Source: Pseudoxanthomonas sp. CF125 (GTDB taxonomy: Bacteria > Pseudomonadota > Gammaproteobacteria > Xanthomonadales > Xanthomonadaceae). From it: a DNA stretch of 64,000 nucleotides. The notes below the pieces were generated by a model. That model did no database searches and was not told where the DNA came from. It saw nothing but the letters and a program-made list of their open reading frames with translations. Positions within the stretch are counted from its first letter, which is position 1, and each line of letters begins with the position of its first letter. The position numbers and the translations under genes were made by a program. The stretch spans positions 723,048 through 787,047 of the forward strand of contig NZ_FNLD01000001.1 in the NCBI RefSeq assembly GCF_900104085.1, read 5' to 3'. Of the stretch, positions 1-7,954 are shown piece by piece.

Positions 1-566
1 CTTCCCCTTGCTGCGCACGCCCTTCAATGCGGCGAAACCGCGCGGTACGGGTATTGCGGACGAAATCCCGGAAGAATTCCTTGCCCATGCCGCGATAAAG
101 CGCGTCGCTGGTGTAGTGGTATAGGCGCACCAGTCGATCTGGGGCGTAACGGACAATCCGGCGAGCGCACCTGCATCCTCGCGTAGTCGATGGCTTCCAG
201 CTCAATGCCGTGCAAGCGTCACTTCCACGGACCGGACTCCTGCATACACCTGGCGCGGTCCAGATCGCCCAACGTCAGCATGAAGGCATCCAGCACGCCA
301 TAGATCGTTTGCGTGCGGGCGCCGGTGTTCATGTCGGCATGACCGTACCAGAGCTCGCCGTCGCGCACTTCGGCGGACAGGTAGCGATTGATGCGCCGGG
401 CCTGTCGTAATAGACCGGGTTGCCGGTCAACTTGCCCAGCGTGCCGAATCCAGCGAGCCATCAGGCGACAGGCTCAATGCGTTTTCAGATGCCGCAGCAT
501 TCGGATGGCCAAAAACCAGTCCACAACACCAGCACCTGCGAAGCCCGTTCCAGGCGATGGCCTACC
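1..566 (-). pseudogene. Decayed GH47 (class I) alpha-mannosidase remnant
   Basis: No intact frame exists, but reading the minus strand across frames gives the ordered GH47 signature: LGTLGKLTGNPVYYD, then ARRINRYLSAEVRDGELWYG, HADMNTGARTQT, GDLDRARCMQESG, LHGIELEAIDYA, PLRP, LYHYTSDALYRGMGKEFF and RGFAALKGVRSKGK. The pieces are split by an in-frame TGA where a Trp is expected (after GPWK) and by at least four frameshifts, and the remnant runs off the left edge. GH47 enzymes trim alpha-1,2-mannose from high-mannose N-glycans, which fits the adjacent N-glycan genes. It starts directly after the epimerase stop codon on the same strand, so it was probably the last gene of that operon. The family call comes from recalled GH47 motifs and is inference, but the order of motifs makes it strong. 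Confidence 0.8.
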
Positions 567-1778
567 CTAGCTATGGTCGCCCGGCCGCACCACGTTCAAC
601 ACTTCATAGCAGGCGCCCATGGTGTGGTAGTCGGTCTTGCCGGCGGGGCTCTTCTCATCGCTGTATTTGCGGTTGTCCGCATCCAGGATGCGGTACCACG
701 CACCGTACCGGTGGTCGACAAAATGCTTCCAGGCGTAGTCCCACAACCGGTCGTACCAGCGCCAGTACGCTTCGTCGCCGGTGCGTGCGGCCAGCAATGC
801 CGCCGCCGCCAGCGATTCTGCCTGCACCCAGAAATACTTGTCGTCGTCGCAGACGCTGCCATCCGGTGCGAAGCCGTAATAAAGGCCGCCGCGCGCCTCG
901 TCCCAGGATCGCGAGACCGCGGTGTCGAACAGATGGCGCGCGGTGGGCACCAGCCAATCCGCATCCACGTGCCGGTCCAGAATCAACAGCAGTTTGGTCC
1001 ACTCGGTCTGATGGCCCGGCTGGAAACCCCAGGGACGGAACAAATGCTTGGGATCGTCCAGGTTGTAGTTCCAGTCGATGTTCCATTGCGTGTCGTAGTG
1101 CTCCCACACCAGACCTTCGGCCTTGGAGGCCTGGCGCCGCGTCATATGGTCGGCCAGGGTCAATGCGCGATCCAGATAGCGGCGCTCGCCGCTGGCCTCG
1201 AAAGCCGCCAGCATCGCTTCGCACATATGCATGTTGGCGTTCTGTCCCCGGTAGTCGCTGAAGTTCCAGTTCGCATCGGCCTCGTCTTTGTACAGGCCGA
1301 ACTCCGCATCCCAGAAATGGCGTTCCAGCAGCGCCCAGGTTTCGTCCATCCAGCCGCGCGCTTCTTCGATGCCGGCTTTCAACCCGCAGGAATAGGCCAG
1401 CAACACGAAGGCCACGCCGTAGCAGTGGTTCATGTCGTCTTCGACCTGGCCATCGCGCAAGGTCCAGGCATAGCCGCCCGTCGCCGGATTGCGATGGACA
1501 TCGCGCAGATAGCGCAGGCCGTGCTTCACGGCATCCAGATACGCGGCATCGCCGAACTCGCGGTAAGCCATCGCATAGTTGAAGACGAAACGCGTGCTGC
1601 TGACCAGATGACGGTGCGTGGCGTCGTAGACCGAGCCGTCGTCGCGGAAGTAATGGAAGAACCCGCCCACCGGATCGATGGCCCGCGGGTGGTAGAACGC
1701 CATGGTCCTGGCGATATGGGTGCGCAGGAATTCCGGCGAACGGAAATCGGGCGACGTGGTGTCAGACGGAGTGCTCAT
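567..1778 (-). CDS. AGE-family sugar isomerase/epimerase, probable D-mannose isomerase
   Basis: A 403-residue cytosolic protein of the N-acylglucosamine 2-epimerase (AGE) superfamily, an (alpha/alpha)6 barrel. The two family histidines are visible: His256 in GFQPGHQTEWTKLL and His385 in KTDYHTMGAC. Members interconvert mannose/fructose/glucose, GlcNAc/ManNAc or cellobiose. The neighbouring fructokinase and the mannosidases argue for mannose to fructose isomerisation, giving fructose 6-phosphate without a mannokinase. That substrate is inference. The ATG lies inside the 3' end of the fructokinase gene (17-base overlap), implying translational coupling. A GlcNAc 2-epimerase role cannot be excluded from sequence alone. 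Confidence 0.85.
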   Translation of the reverse strand: MSTPSDTTSPDFRSPEFLRTHIARTMAFYHPRAIDPVGGFFHYFRDDGSVYDATHRHLVSSTRFVFNYAMAYREFGDAAYLDAVKHGLRYLRDVHRNPATGGYAWTLRDGQVEDDMNHCYGVAFVLLAYSCGLKAGIEEARGWMDETWALLERHFWDAEFGLYKDEADANWNFSDYRGQNANMHMCEAMLAAFEASGERRYLDRALTLADHMTRRQASKAEGLVWEHYDTQWNIDWNYNLDDPKHLFRPWGFQPGHQTEWTKLLLILDRHVDADWLVPTARHLFDTAVSRSWDEARGGLYYGFAPDGSVCDDDKYFWVQAESLAAAALLAARTGDEAYWRWYDRLWDYAWKHFVDHRYGAWYRILDADNRKYSDEKSPAGKTDYHTMGACYEVLNVVRPGDHS

Positions 1779-2766
1779 ATTGTTCCTGCAAGAGATGTTG
1801 GACTTCCGGCTGGGAAGGCATGGCGGCGAAAGCGCCTTTACGGGTCACCGCCAGCGCACCTACCGCGGCGGCGAAGCGGATGGCGTCTTCGATGGCCTCC
1901 TGGCGCCGGCAGAATTCCGCGAAACCGCGTCCGTCGCCTCCCAGTTCGCCAATACGGAACAGCAATCCGCCGACGAAGGCGTCGCCGGCAGCGGTGGTGT
2001 CGCGGGTTTCCACGCGGAAACTTTCCACCTGCCCCGAAGCATCGCGGGTGAACCAGCGGATCGCTGCGGCGCCGTCGGTCACGACGATCCACTGCGCTTG
2101 GCCTTCGAACAGGCGTTTCAGTACCGCCGATTCGCCCATGGCGCCGCCGCCGAACGGGTGCGCCAGGTATTCCAGTTCCTCGCGCGCCAGTTTGATCAGA
2201 TCGGCGTTGGCAAGCGCTTCCCACAGACGCGGCGCCGGATCGACATCTGCGGGCCACAGCGCTGGCCGCAGATTCAGATCCAGGCTGACCACCGCGCCAG
2301 CCGCGTGCGCTCGCAACATTCCGTTGAACGTGGTTTCGGCGATGGTGGCTTCCGTCAGGCTGTTGGAACAGACATGGAAGGTCCCCGTGCCGGCAAAACA
2401 GTTGGCCTGAAAATGCTCGGTGCGGAACAGCAGATCCGCAGCGGGCGGGCGGTAGAAACTGAAACTGCGTTCGCCCGCCGCGTCCAGCGCGACAAAGGCC
2501 AGCGCGGTCTTGGCTTCTCCGGTGCGCACGATGCAATCGGTAGCGACGCCGGCCGAGGCGAGGCTTTCCAGCAGGAAATCGCCGAACATGTCTTCGCCCA
2601 GCATGCCGGCGAAATGCGTATCGGCCCCCAAGCGCGCCGCCGCCACAGCCACGTTGGCCGGCGCGCCGCCGGCGTATTGCAGGAAAGCGCGTGGCGTATC
2701 GGCCGTTGTCGGCGGCAACGCCAGCAGATCGATCAGAGCCTCGCCAAAACAAACGATCTTCGACAT
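1762..2766 (-). CDS. PfkB-family sugar kinase, probable fructokinase
   Basis: A 334-residue ribokinase-fold kinase. The first PfkB signature is present as GGAPANVAVAAARLG near residue 33, and the second, with the catalytic Asp and anion hole, as DTTAAGDAFVGGLL. It would phosphorylate fructose with ATP to fructose 6-phosphate in the cytosol. I chose the ATG giving MSKIVCFGEALID because it matches the family N-terminus and has GAGG upstream; the frame is open 28 codons further but that part is not conserved-looking. It starts 8 bases after the transporter stop and overlaps the isomerase start, so transporter, kinase and isomerase form one operon. Exact sugar is inferred from context. Confidence 0.88.
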   Translation of the reverse strand: MSKIVCFGEALIDLLALPPTTADTPRAFLQYAGGAPANVAVAAARLGADTHFAGMLGEDMFGDFLLESLASAGVATDCIVRTGEAKTALAFVALDAAGERSFSFYRPPAADLLFRTEHFQANCFAGTGTFHVCSNSLTEATIAETTFNGMLRAHAAGAVVSLDLNLRPALWPADVDPAPRLWEALANADLIKLAREELEYLAHPFGGGAMGESAVLKRLFEGQAQWIVVTDGAAAIRWFTRDASGQVESFRVETRDTTAAGDAFVGGLLFRIGELGGDGRGFAEFCRRQEAIEDAIRFAAAVGALAVTRKGAFAAMPSQPEVQHLLQEQYEHSV

Positions 2767-2774
2767 CGTTGGCC

Positions 2775-4088
2775 TCACGCTTCCTTCGCGGGGGCGACGG
2801 AAGTCGGGCGCGAACCCGACAGACCGTAGAAGATGATGTAGCCGTAGCACAGCAGCGGCAGGATGAAGGCATGGTGCAGGCCCATGCTGTCGGCCAGGAT
2901 GCCCTGCAGATACGGTACGATCGCGCCGCCTACGATCGCCATGATCAACAGACTGGAGGCCTTGCCCGTCAGCGGCCCCAGACGCTCGATACCCAGGGCG
3001 AAGATGGTCGGGAACATGATCGAATTGAACAACCCGGTAGCCACTATGCTGTACACCGCGATACGGCCCTCGCCCAGCATGGTCATGGCCAGCAGGGCGA
3101 CATTGACCGCGGCGAAGATGGCCAGCAGTTTTCGCGGCGAAAATTTGACCATGATCGCCGACCCGGCGAAACGGCCGATCATCGCCAGCGTCCAGTACGC
3201 CGATACGTATCTGGTGGCTTCCTGTTCGGTGAAACCGCCGATATTCGGCATCGACAGATAATTGACCAGAAAGCTGCCGATAGCCACTTCCGCGCCGACA
3301 TAAAAGAAGATGCCCAGCACGCCGAACAACACATGGCGATGGCGCAAGGCTTCGCGCAGCGTGTGTTTGAGATGATCGGCTTTTTCGGTCGTTTCGGTCA
3401 AAGCCGGCAGGCGGAACAAATAGACGAACACAGCCAACAGGAACAGCACTACGGCCAGACCGACATAGGGACCCTGCACCGACTGGGCCTCCTGGGTACG
3501 GTAGGCGATCTGCTCGGCCAGCGGCATCGCCGCTATCTGGTCCGCGCTCTTCACGGTATTGCCGAGAATCAGCAGGCCGCCGAAGATCGGCGCAATAGCG
3601 GTGCCCAGCGAGTTCAACGCCTGCGCCAGCGTCAAGCGGCTGGAGCTGGTGCTCTCCGGCCCCAGCAAGGCTACGTAAGGGTTCGCCGCCACTTGCAATA
3701 CGGTGATGCCGGTCGCCAGTACGAACAACGCCGCCAGGAACGCCTCATAAATGCGCAATTCGGCCGCCGGCCAGAAACCCAGCGCACCGACACCGGCGAT
3801 CGCCAGCCCGGCGACGATGCCCTTTTTATAGCCGAGGTGCGCGACCAGCCGGCCCGCCGGCAGTGACATCAGGAAATACGCGCCGAAGAAGGTGAACTGC
3901 ACCAGCATGGCGCGCGCGTAATTCAATTCGAATACCGCCTTCAAGTGCGGAATCAGAATGTCGTTGAGGCAAGTCAGGAACCCCCACATGAAGAAGATCG
4001 TGGTGACGACCGAAAGCGCCATGCGCGTATTGATCGGAGGGGCGGATGAACCAGCGTCGCCCTTAACAGGGCTATGGGAAAAATGCAT
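2775..4088 (-). CDS. MFS sugar:H+ symporter of the FucP/GluP type
   Basis: A 437-residue inner-membrane protein with about 12 hydrophobic helices. The segments FFMWGFLTCLNDILIPHLK and LQVAANPYVALLGP are typical of the fucose permease/glucose-galactose transporter family (FHS family of the MFS). It would import a monosaccharide released in the periplasm, such as mannose, fucose or GlcNAc; the sequence does not tell which. It lies 48 bases after the LacI regulator and 8 bases before the fructokinase on the same strand. Pairing with mannose isomerase and fructokinase makes mannose the best guess. Confidence 0.85.
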   Translation of the reverse strand: MHFSHSPVKGDAGSSAPPINTRMALSVVTTIFFMWGFLTCLNDILIPHLKAVFELNYARAMLVQFTFFGAYFLMSLPAGRLVAHLGYKKGIVAGLAIAGVGALGFWPAAELRIYEAFLAALFVLATGITVLQVAANPYVALLGPESTSSSRLTLAQALNSLGTAIAPIFGGLLILGNTVKSADQIAAMPLAEQIAYRTQEAQSVQGPYVGLAVVLFLLAVFVYLFRLPALTETTEKADHLKHTLREALRHRHVLFGVLGIFFYVGAEVAIGSFLVNYLSMPNIGGFTEQEATRYVSAYWTLAMIGRFAGSAIMVKFSPRKLLAIFAAVNVALLAMTMLGEGRIAVYSIVATGLFNSIMFPTIFALGIERLGPLTGKASSLLIMAIVGGAIVPYLQGILADSMGLHHAFILPLLCYGYIIFYGLSGSRPTSVAPAKEA

Positions 4089-4136
4089 GCGTTTATGCGT
4101 CTCGGAATGCGGCAGGAACGGTGGGGGAAGAGAACA

Positions 4137-5213
4137 TCATTTGCGCGGCGGACCGCTGCTCTCGCGAATGCGGAGCTCCACCGGTGCGATGGTGCGCTGC
4201 GACTTGGCGTCGGGTTCGCCTAACCTGCGCAACAACAGCTCCGCGGCCTGACGGCCGCGTTCGCGCGGATAGACGGCCATTGTCGTCAACGGCGGGGTGG
4301 TGACGGCAGCCTCGGAAATATCGTCGAATCCGGTAACGGCGAAATCGTGGCCGGGACGGATGCCGCGGGCTATCAGGCCCAGCATCAGGCCCAGGGCGAC
4401 CGTATCGTTGTAGCAGACGGCCGCCGTGGGTGCCGGTTCGCTTGCGAACAGTTCGCCCGTGCGCGCCGCTGCCTCCAAACGGTTCGGCGCCGATTCGATC
4501 ATCCATTCCTCTTCGGCCTTCAGCCCGGCCTCCGCCATCGCTTGCGCATAGCCCGCGCGGCGTTGCTGGCAGGAACTGGAATCGGCATGGCCGCCGTAGA
4601 AAAAGATGCGGCGGTGGCCCAACCCGATCAGGTGGGCGGTGGCCATATGCGCGCCCCGCTGGTTGTCCAGCGCCAGGAAATCCCACTCGGCGCCGGACAG
4701 TTCGCGATTGAACAGCAATACATTGCTGTGCGCGCCCAGCACCTGGCGCATTTGCGCAGCGTCGCTGCCTTCGGCCGGCGACAGGATCAAACCGGCGGGG
4801 GTGTGCTCCATCATCGAAGCGAGCACGGCCTGCTGGCGCTCCGGCGATTCGCCCGTGCTGCCCAGCAGCGTCACATAGCCTTTCGCGCCCAAGGCTTCAT
4901 CCACGCCGGCCGCGAATTCGGCGAAGAAGGGGTTGGACAGATCGTTGATCACCAGCGCGACGCTTGATGAAACCTGCCGGCGCAGATTGGCCGCACCCCG
5001 GTTGTAGACGTAGCGCTGCCGGCGCAGTTCCGCCTCCACCTTGGCGCGCGTATCCACGTGCACCAGGGGGCTGCCGCGCAGCACCAGCGACACGGTCGCG
5101 CGCGACACGCCGATGGCATTGGCGATGTCGGTCACCGTCACCGGCCGGTGGCCGGATTTACGCCCCCCCTCGGAACGTGAGCCCTTTCCTGTGGCAGTGT
5201 TCTTGTTTTTCAT
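4137..5213 (-). CDS. LacI-family transcriptional regulator of the glycan island
   Basis: A 358-residue LacI/GalR-type repressor. A helix-turn-helix (VTVTDIANAIGVSRATVSL) lies at about residues 25-45 after a basic extension, followed by the hinge region LRRQVSSSVALVINDLSNPFF and a periplasmic-binding-protein-like sensor domain. Ligand is unknown; mannose, fructose or a phosphorylated product are likely. A TTGGATCGAACTAT site abuts its start codon and matches palindromes before both receptors and the GH92 genes, so it may repress itself and the island. It sits between a GH92 gene (120 bases upstream) and the transporter gene, same strand. Confidence 0.9.
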   Translation of the reverse strand: MKNKNTATGKGSRSEGGRKSGHRPVTVTDIANAIGVSRATVSLVLRGSPLVHVDTRAKVEAELRRQRYVYNRGAANLRRQVSSSVALVINDLSNPFFAEFAAGVDEALGAKGYVTLLGSTGESPERQQAVLASMMEHTPAGLILSPAEGSDAAQMRQVLGAHSNVLLFNRELSGAEWDFLALDNQRGAHMATAHLIGLGHRRIFFYGGHADSSSCQQRRAGYAQAMAEAGLKAEEEWMIESAPNRLEAAARTGELFASEPAPTAAVCYNDTVALGLMLGLIARGIRPGHDFAVTGFDDISEAAVTTPPLTTMAVYPRERGRQAAELLLRRLGEPDAKSQRTIAPVELRIRESSGPPRK

Positions 5214-5227
5214 TTGGATCGAACTAT
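5214..5227. promoter_or_regulatory. Candidate LacI-type operator at the regulator's own start
   Basis: TTGGATCGAACTAT is an imperfect palindrome with the central CG typical of LacI-family operators. It matches the site family seen at 11097, 11212, 15072, 15284 and 24824. It lies directly upstream of the regulator ATG, where binding would block the ribosome site or elongation, suggesting autoregulation. Confidence 0.5.
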
Positions 5228-5333
5228 TCCCTATGGAGACGCCAGCCTAAACCATCGCGCCACGAAAAAATGCCATGCCCGCGCCGGTCAGCGGGAGAGA
5301 GGACCGATCCGGCGACGGGCAGGCGCAACTGGA

Positions 5334-7781
5334 TCACTCCGATTCCGCGGCCAGGGGCTGCGGCACCGCACAAAACGATACGGGCAGATCCCGAGGCCGG
5401 GTGCCCCACCCTGCCGTCGGCGGGTTGGACGTCAAGGAATAGGCGATGGTTCCACCCTGGCGCAGATCGCTCCAGTCCAACCAGACCTGCGGGTGCGCGG
5501 CACCGTCCACGCGGACGCCTTCGACGTACTGCAAGCGATCGCCAGTGGCGCCCGGCGCCTCTATCCGCAGCGTCTTGCCTTGCCCCAGATCCAGTTCGAC
5601 CCGGCTGAAGCGCGGCGCGTGCAGCAGGAACTGCCCGCTGCCGGGCACGGCGGGATAGAGCCCCATCGCGCTGAACAGGTACCACGCCGACATCGTGCCC
5701 AGATCGTCGTTGCCGGTGACCCCATTCGGTGCATTGGTGAACAATTGTTGCGCGGCGCGCAGCACGGTGGAGGTCTTCCATGGCTGCCCGATCAACGTAT
5801 ACATCCATGGCGAATGCAGGCCCGGCTCGTTGTTGGGGTTGTAGCGGTACTGGTTGTAGTAACTGTAAGGCCCAACCACCCATTCCTTGCGTGCGGCATG
5901 CAAGGGATCCTTGACCAGGGCGTCATAAGCGAAGAAAGCGTCCAGACGCTGGCCGGCCTTTTCCTTGCCATGCATGGCTTCGACCAGGCCCGGTACGTCC
6001 TGCTGCGCCAACCACTGGTATTGCCAGGCGGTGCCCTCGTGGAAGCCATGTTGCGAGCGCGGGCTGTAGCGGCCTTCCGGCGGTGTGTACCAGTTGCCGT
6101 CCTCCAGGCGCGGGCGCGGGAAACCGATAAAGCCGGTTTCCCCGTCGCGCACGCCGGCATCCCAGACCTTGCGCCAGTTGCGTCCGCGCTCACGCAGGGT
6201 CGCCGCATCCTCGGCCATTCCCATATCCTGCGCCATCTGCGCCAGCGAGCAGTCGGCCAGCGCATACTCGAGCGTCGCCGAGCCTCCATGGTGCGGATCC
6301 ACGTCCATGCCCTTGGAAGGAAAGGCGCGGTCGTACTGCACGAAGCCGCGCGCCAGGTAGCTGGGGTTGCCGGACCGGCCGGCGTGGCGCGAATTGATCG
6401 GCGGCACTTCGAAAGCGTTCTGGCGCAAGGCGGCGTAGGCTTGCTTTTCCAGGCCTTCCAGCGCACCGAAGCGCCACAGATCCACCAGGAATGGCGTCAC
6501 CGGATCGCCAGTCATGACGTTGGTGTCGAAGTTCGCGTAACCCCAGCGCGGCAGCCAACCGCCTTGCTCCTGGATAGCCAGCAGCGAACGGCCGATGTCG
6601 CGGGCGCGTTGCGGACGCAGCAGCGCCAGTAGCTGGTTCTGCGAGCGGTAGGTATCCCACAGCGAGAAATATTCGTAATAGGTCCAGCCATCCGCTCGGT
6701 GGATCTGCTCGTCGTAGCCGCGGTAGCGGCCGTCGGCATCGCTGCCGGTCAGCGGCTGCAACAGGGCGTGGTAAAGCGCGGTGTAGAACACGGTGCGATC
6801 GTCGCCGCTGCCGCCTTGTACGCGCACGCTGTCCAGTTCTTTGCGCCAGACCTCCTGCGCCTGTTTGCGCATCAGGTCGAAAGCCATCGGCTTGTCGCCC
6901 CGCATGCCTTCGCTGCGCAGGTTGTTGCGCGCGCCTTCCGCATCCACGTGGGAGATCGCGCTGACTGCCGTCACCGCCCTGCCCTTGCTCAGATCGAAAC
7001 TGAGCCAGGCGCCATTGGGCTTGATTTCGCCTTCCATGCTATGGCGCGAGCCGATGACGCCGCCACTCTCGCCCCAGGTGCCGAAAGCCTTGAACGGCCG
7101 ATCGAACTCCAGCCGGAACCAGGTAGTGTACTGATGGCCGCCGCAGAAACTGTTGGTGACCAGCTTACCTTCCACGGCCCGGTCGCCGACGACTTCCACC
7201 GTGCTGCCGATGACCGAATGGCGTTCGTTGGCCTGGCCCACGTTGATCAGCACGTGGCCGGTCTTGGCATCGATCGGAAAGGTATAGCGCTCGGCCGCCG
7301 CACGGGTCAGCGCGGTGGCTTCGGCGTCGATGCCGCCGTAGTCGAGCAGGCGGACTTTGTAGTAACCGGCTTGACCGATCTCACCTTCATGGCTGTAGCG
7401 CGACCCGTATTGCTTGTGATCGAAACTCGTGGGCTTGGCGATGTCGAAATCGCCGCCGGGGCCGATCGCGCCGGTGACCGGCAGCACCGACACCTGCCCG
7501 CCCTGCTCCCAGCAACCGGCGCCGGACAGGAAGGAATGACCGAAACCGCGGATCTTGGGATCGTCGTAGCGCCAGCCGGAATAGTGCTCGCCGATGGGAC
7601 TGACCTGGATCAGGCCGAACGGTGCAGATGCGCCCGGGAATGTGTTGCCGTCGTCCTTGCTGCCGATGAAGGTATTGACCTCCGCGGCCAATCGTTGCGG
7701 CGCCGCTTCGGCCGCCAAGGCAGTCAGTGCCAGCAGCAGGGGCACGGAGCGAAATATCGTTTTGATCGTGTGTTGTTTCAT
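5334..7781 (-). CDS. GH92 alpha-mannosidase A, exported
   Basis: A calcium-dependent exo-alpha-mannosidase of family GH92, 815 residues from the chosen ATG. MKQHTIKTIFRSVPLLLAL followed by AEAAPQ is a good signal peptide, which is why this start was preferred to the open frame 40 codons upstream. The N-terminal family motif is NTFIGSKDDGNTFPGASAP; the catalytic-acid segment reads NPNNEPGLHSPWMY with Glu652, and the base segment is GNDDLGTMSAWY. The acid segment differs from the HGNEPSHH form of GH92-C, so a different linkage preference is likely. It sits downstream of the first receptor and upstream of lacI on the same strand. Linkage specificity cannot be read from sequence. Confidence 0.93.
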   Translation of the reverse strand: MKQHTIKTIFRSVPLLLALTALAAEAAPQRLAAEVNTFIGSKDDGNTFPGASAPFGLIQVSPIGEHYSGWRYDDPKIRGFGHSFLSGAGCWEQGGQVSVLPVTGAIGPGGDFDIAKPTSFDHKQYGSRYSHEGEIGQAGYYKVRLLDYGGIDAEATALTRAAAERYTFPIDAKTGHVLINVGQANERHSVIGSTVEVVGDRAVEGKLVTNSFCGGHQYTTWFRLEFDRPFKAFGTWGESGGVIGSRHSMEGEIKPNGAWLSFDLSKGRAVTAVSAISHVDAEGARNNLRSEGMRGDKPMAFDLMRKQAQEVWRKELDSVRVQGGSGDDRTVFYTALYHALLQPLTGSDADGRYRGYDEQIHRADGWTYYEYFSLWDTYRSQNQLLALLRPQRARDIGRSLLAIQEQGGWLPRWGYANFDTNVMTGDPVTPFLVDLWRFGALEGLEKQAYAALRQNAFEVPPINSRHAGRSGNPSYLARGFVQYDRAFPSKGMDVDPHHGGSATLEYALADCSLAQMAQDMGMAEDAATLRERGRNWRKVWDAGVRDGETGFIGFPRPRLEDGNWYTPPEGRYSPRSQHGFHEGTAWQYQWLAQQDVPGLVEAMHGKEKAGQRLDAFFAYDALVKDPLHAARKEWVVGPYSYYNQYRYNPNNEPGLHSPWMYTLIGQPWKTSTVLRAAQQLFTNAPNGVTGNDDLGTMSAWYLFSAMGLYPAVPGSGQFLLHAPRFSRVELDLGQGKTLRIEAPGATGDRLQYVEGVRVDGAAHPQVWLDWSDLRQGGTIAYSLTSNPPTAGWGTRPRDLPVSFCAVPQPLAAESE

Positions 7782-7918
7782 GCGTTTACAGGTTGCCGTA
7801 GTTCGTCGATGGGCGCATGCCGCCAGACAAGGTATGTGCAATTTGCCTGTAACTCCACTGCTCTCACCTTCGTCCCTGGTTCCATGATGCTTCGTCCACA
7901 TGATGTCGTGTTAGAGAA

Positions 7919-7945
7919 CCCCTCGTGCCCATCGGACACGAGGGG
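7919..7945 (-). terminator. Stem-loop between receptor and GH92-A
   Basis: A perfect 9-bp stem (CCCCTCGTG/CACGAGGGG) with a 9-base loop follows the receptor stop codon on the minus strand, then TTCTCTAAC. It may be a weak terminator or an attenuator that lowers GH92-A expression relative to the receptor, or an mRNA 3' stabiliser. Confidence 0.55.
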
Positions 7946-7954
7946 TGGTGCGCT

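Noticed and set aside
420-2051. A 543-codon plus-strand frame opposite the isomerase and kinase genes
   Set aside because: No ribosome site or family motif; both minus-strand genes there have full family signatures.
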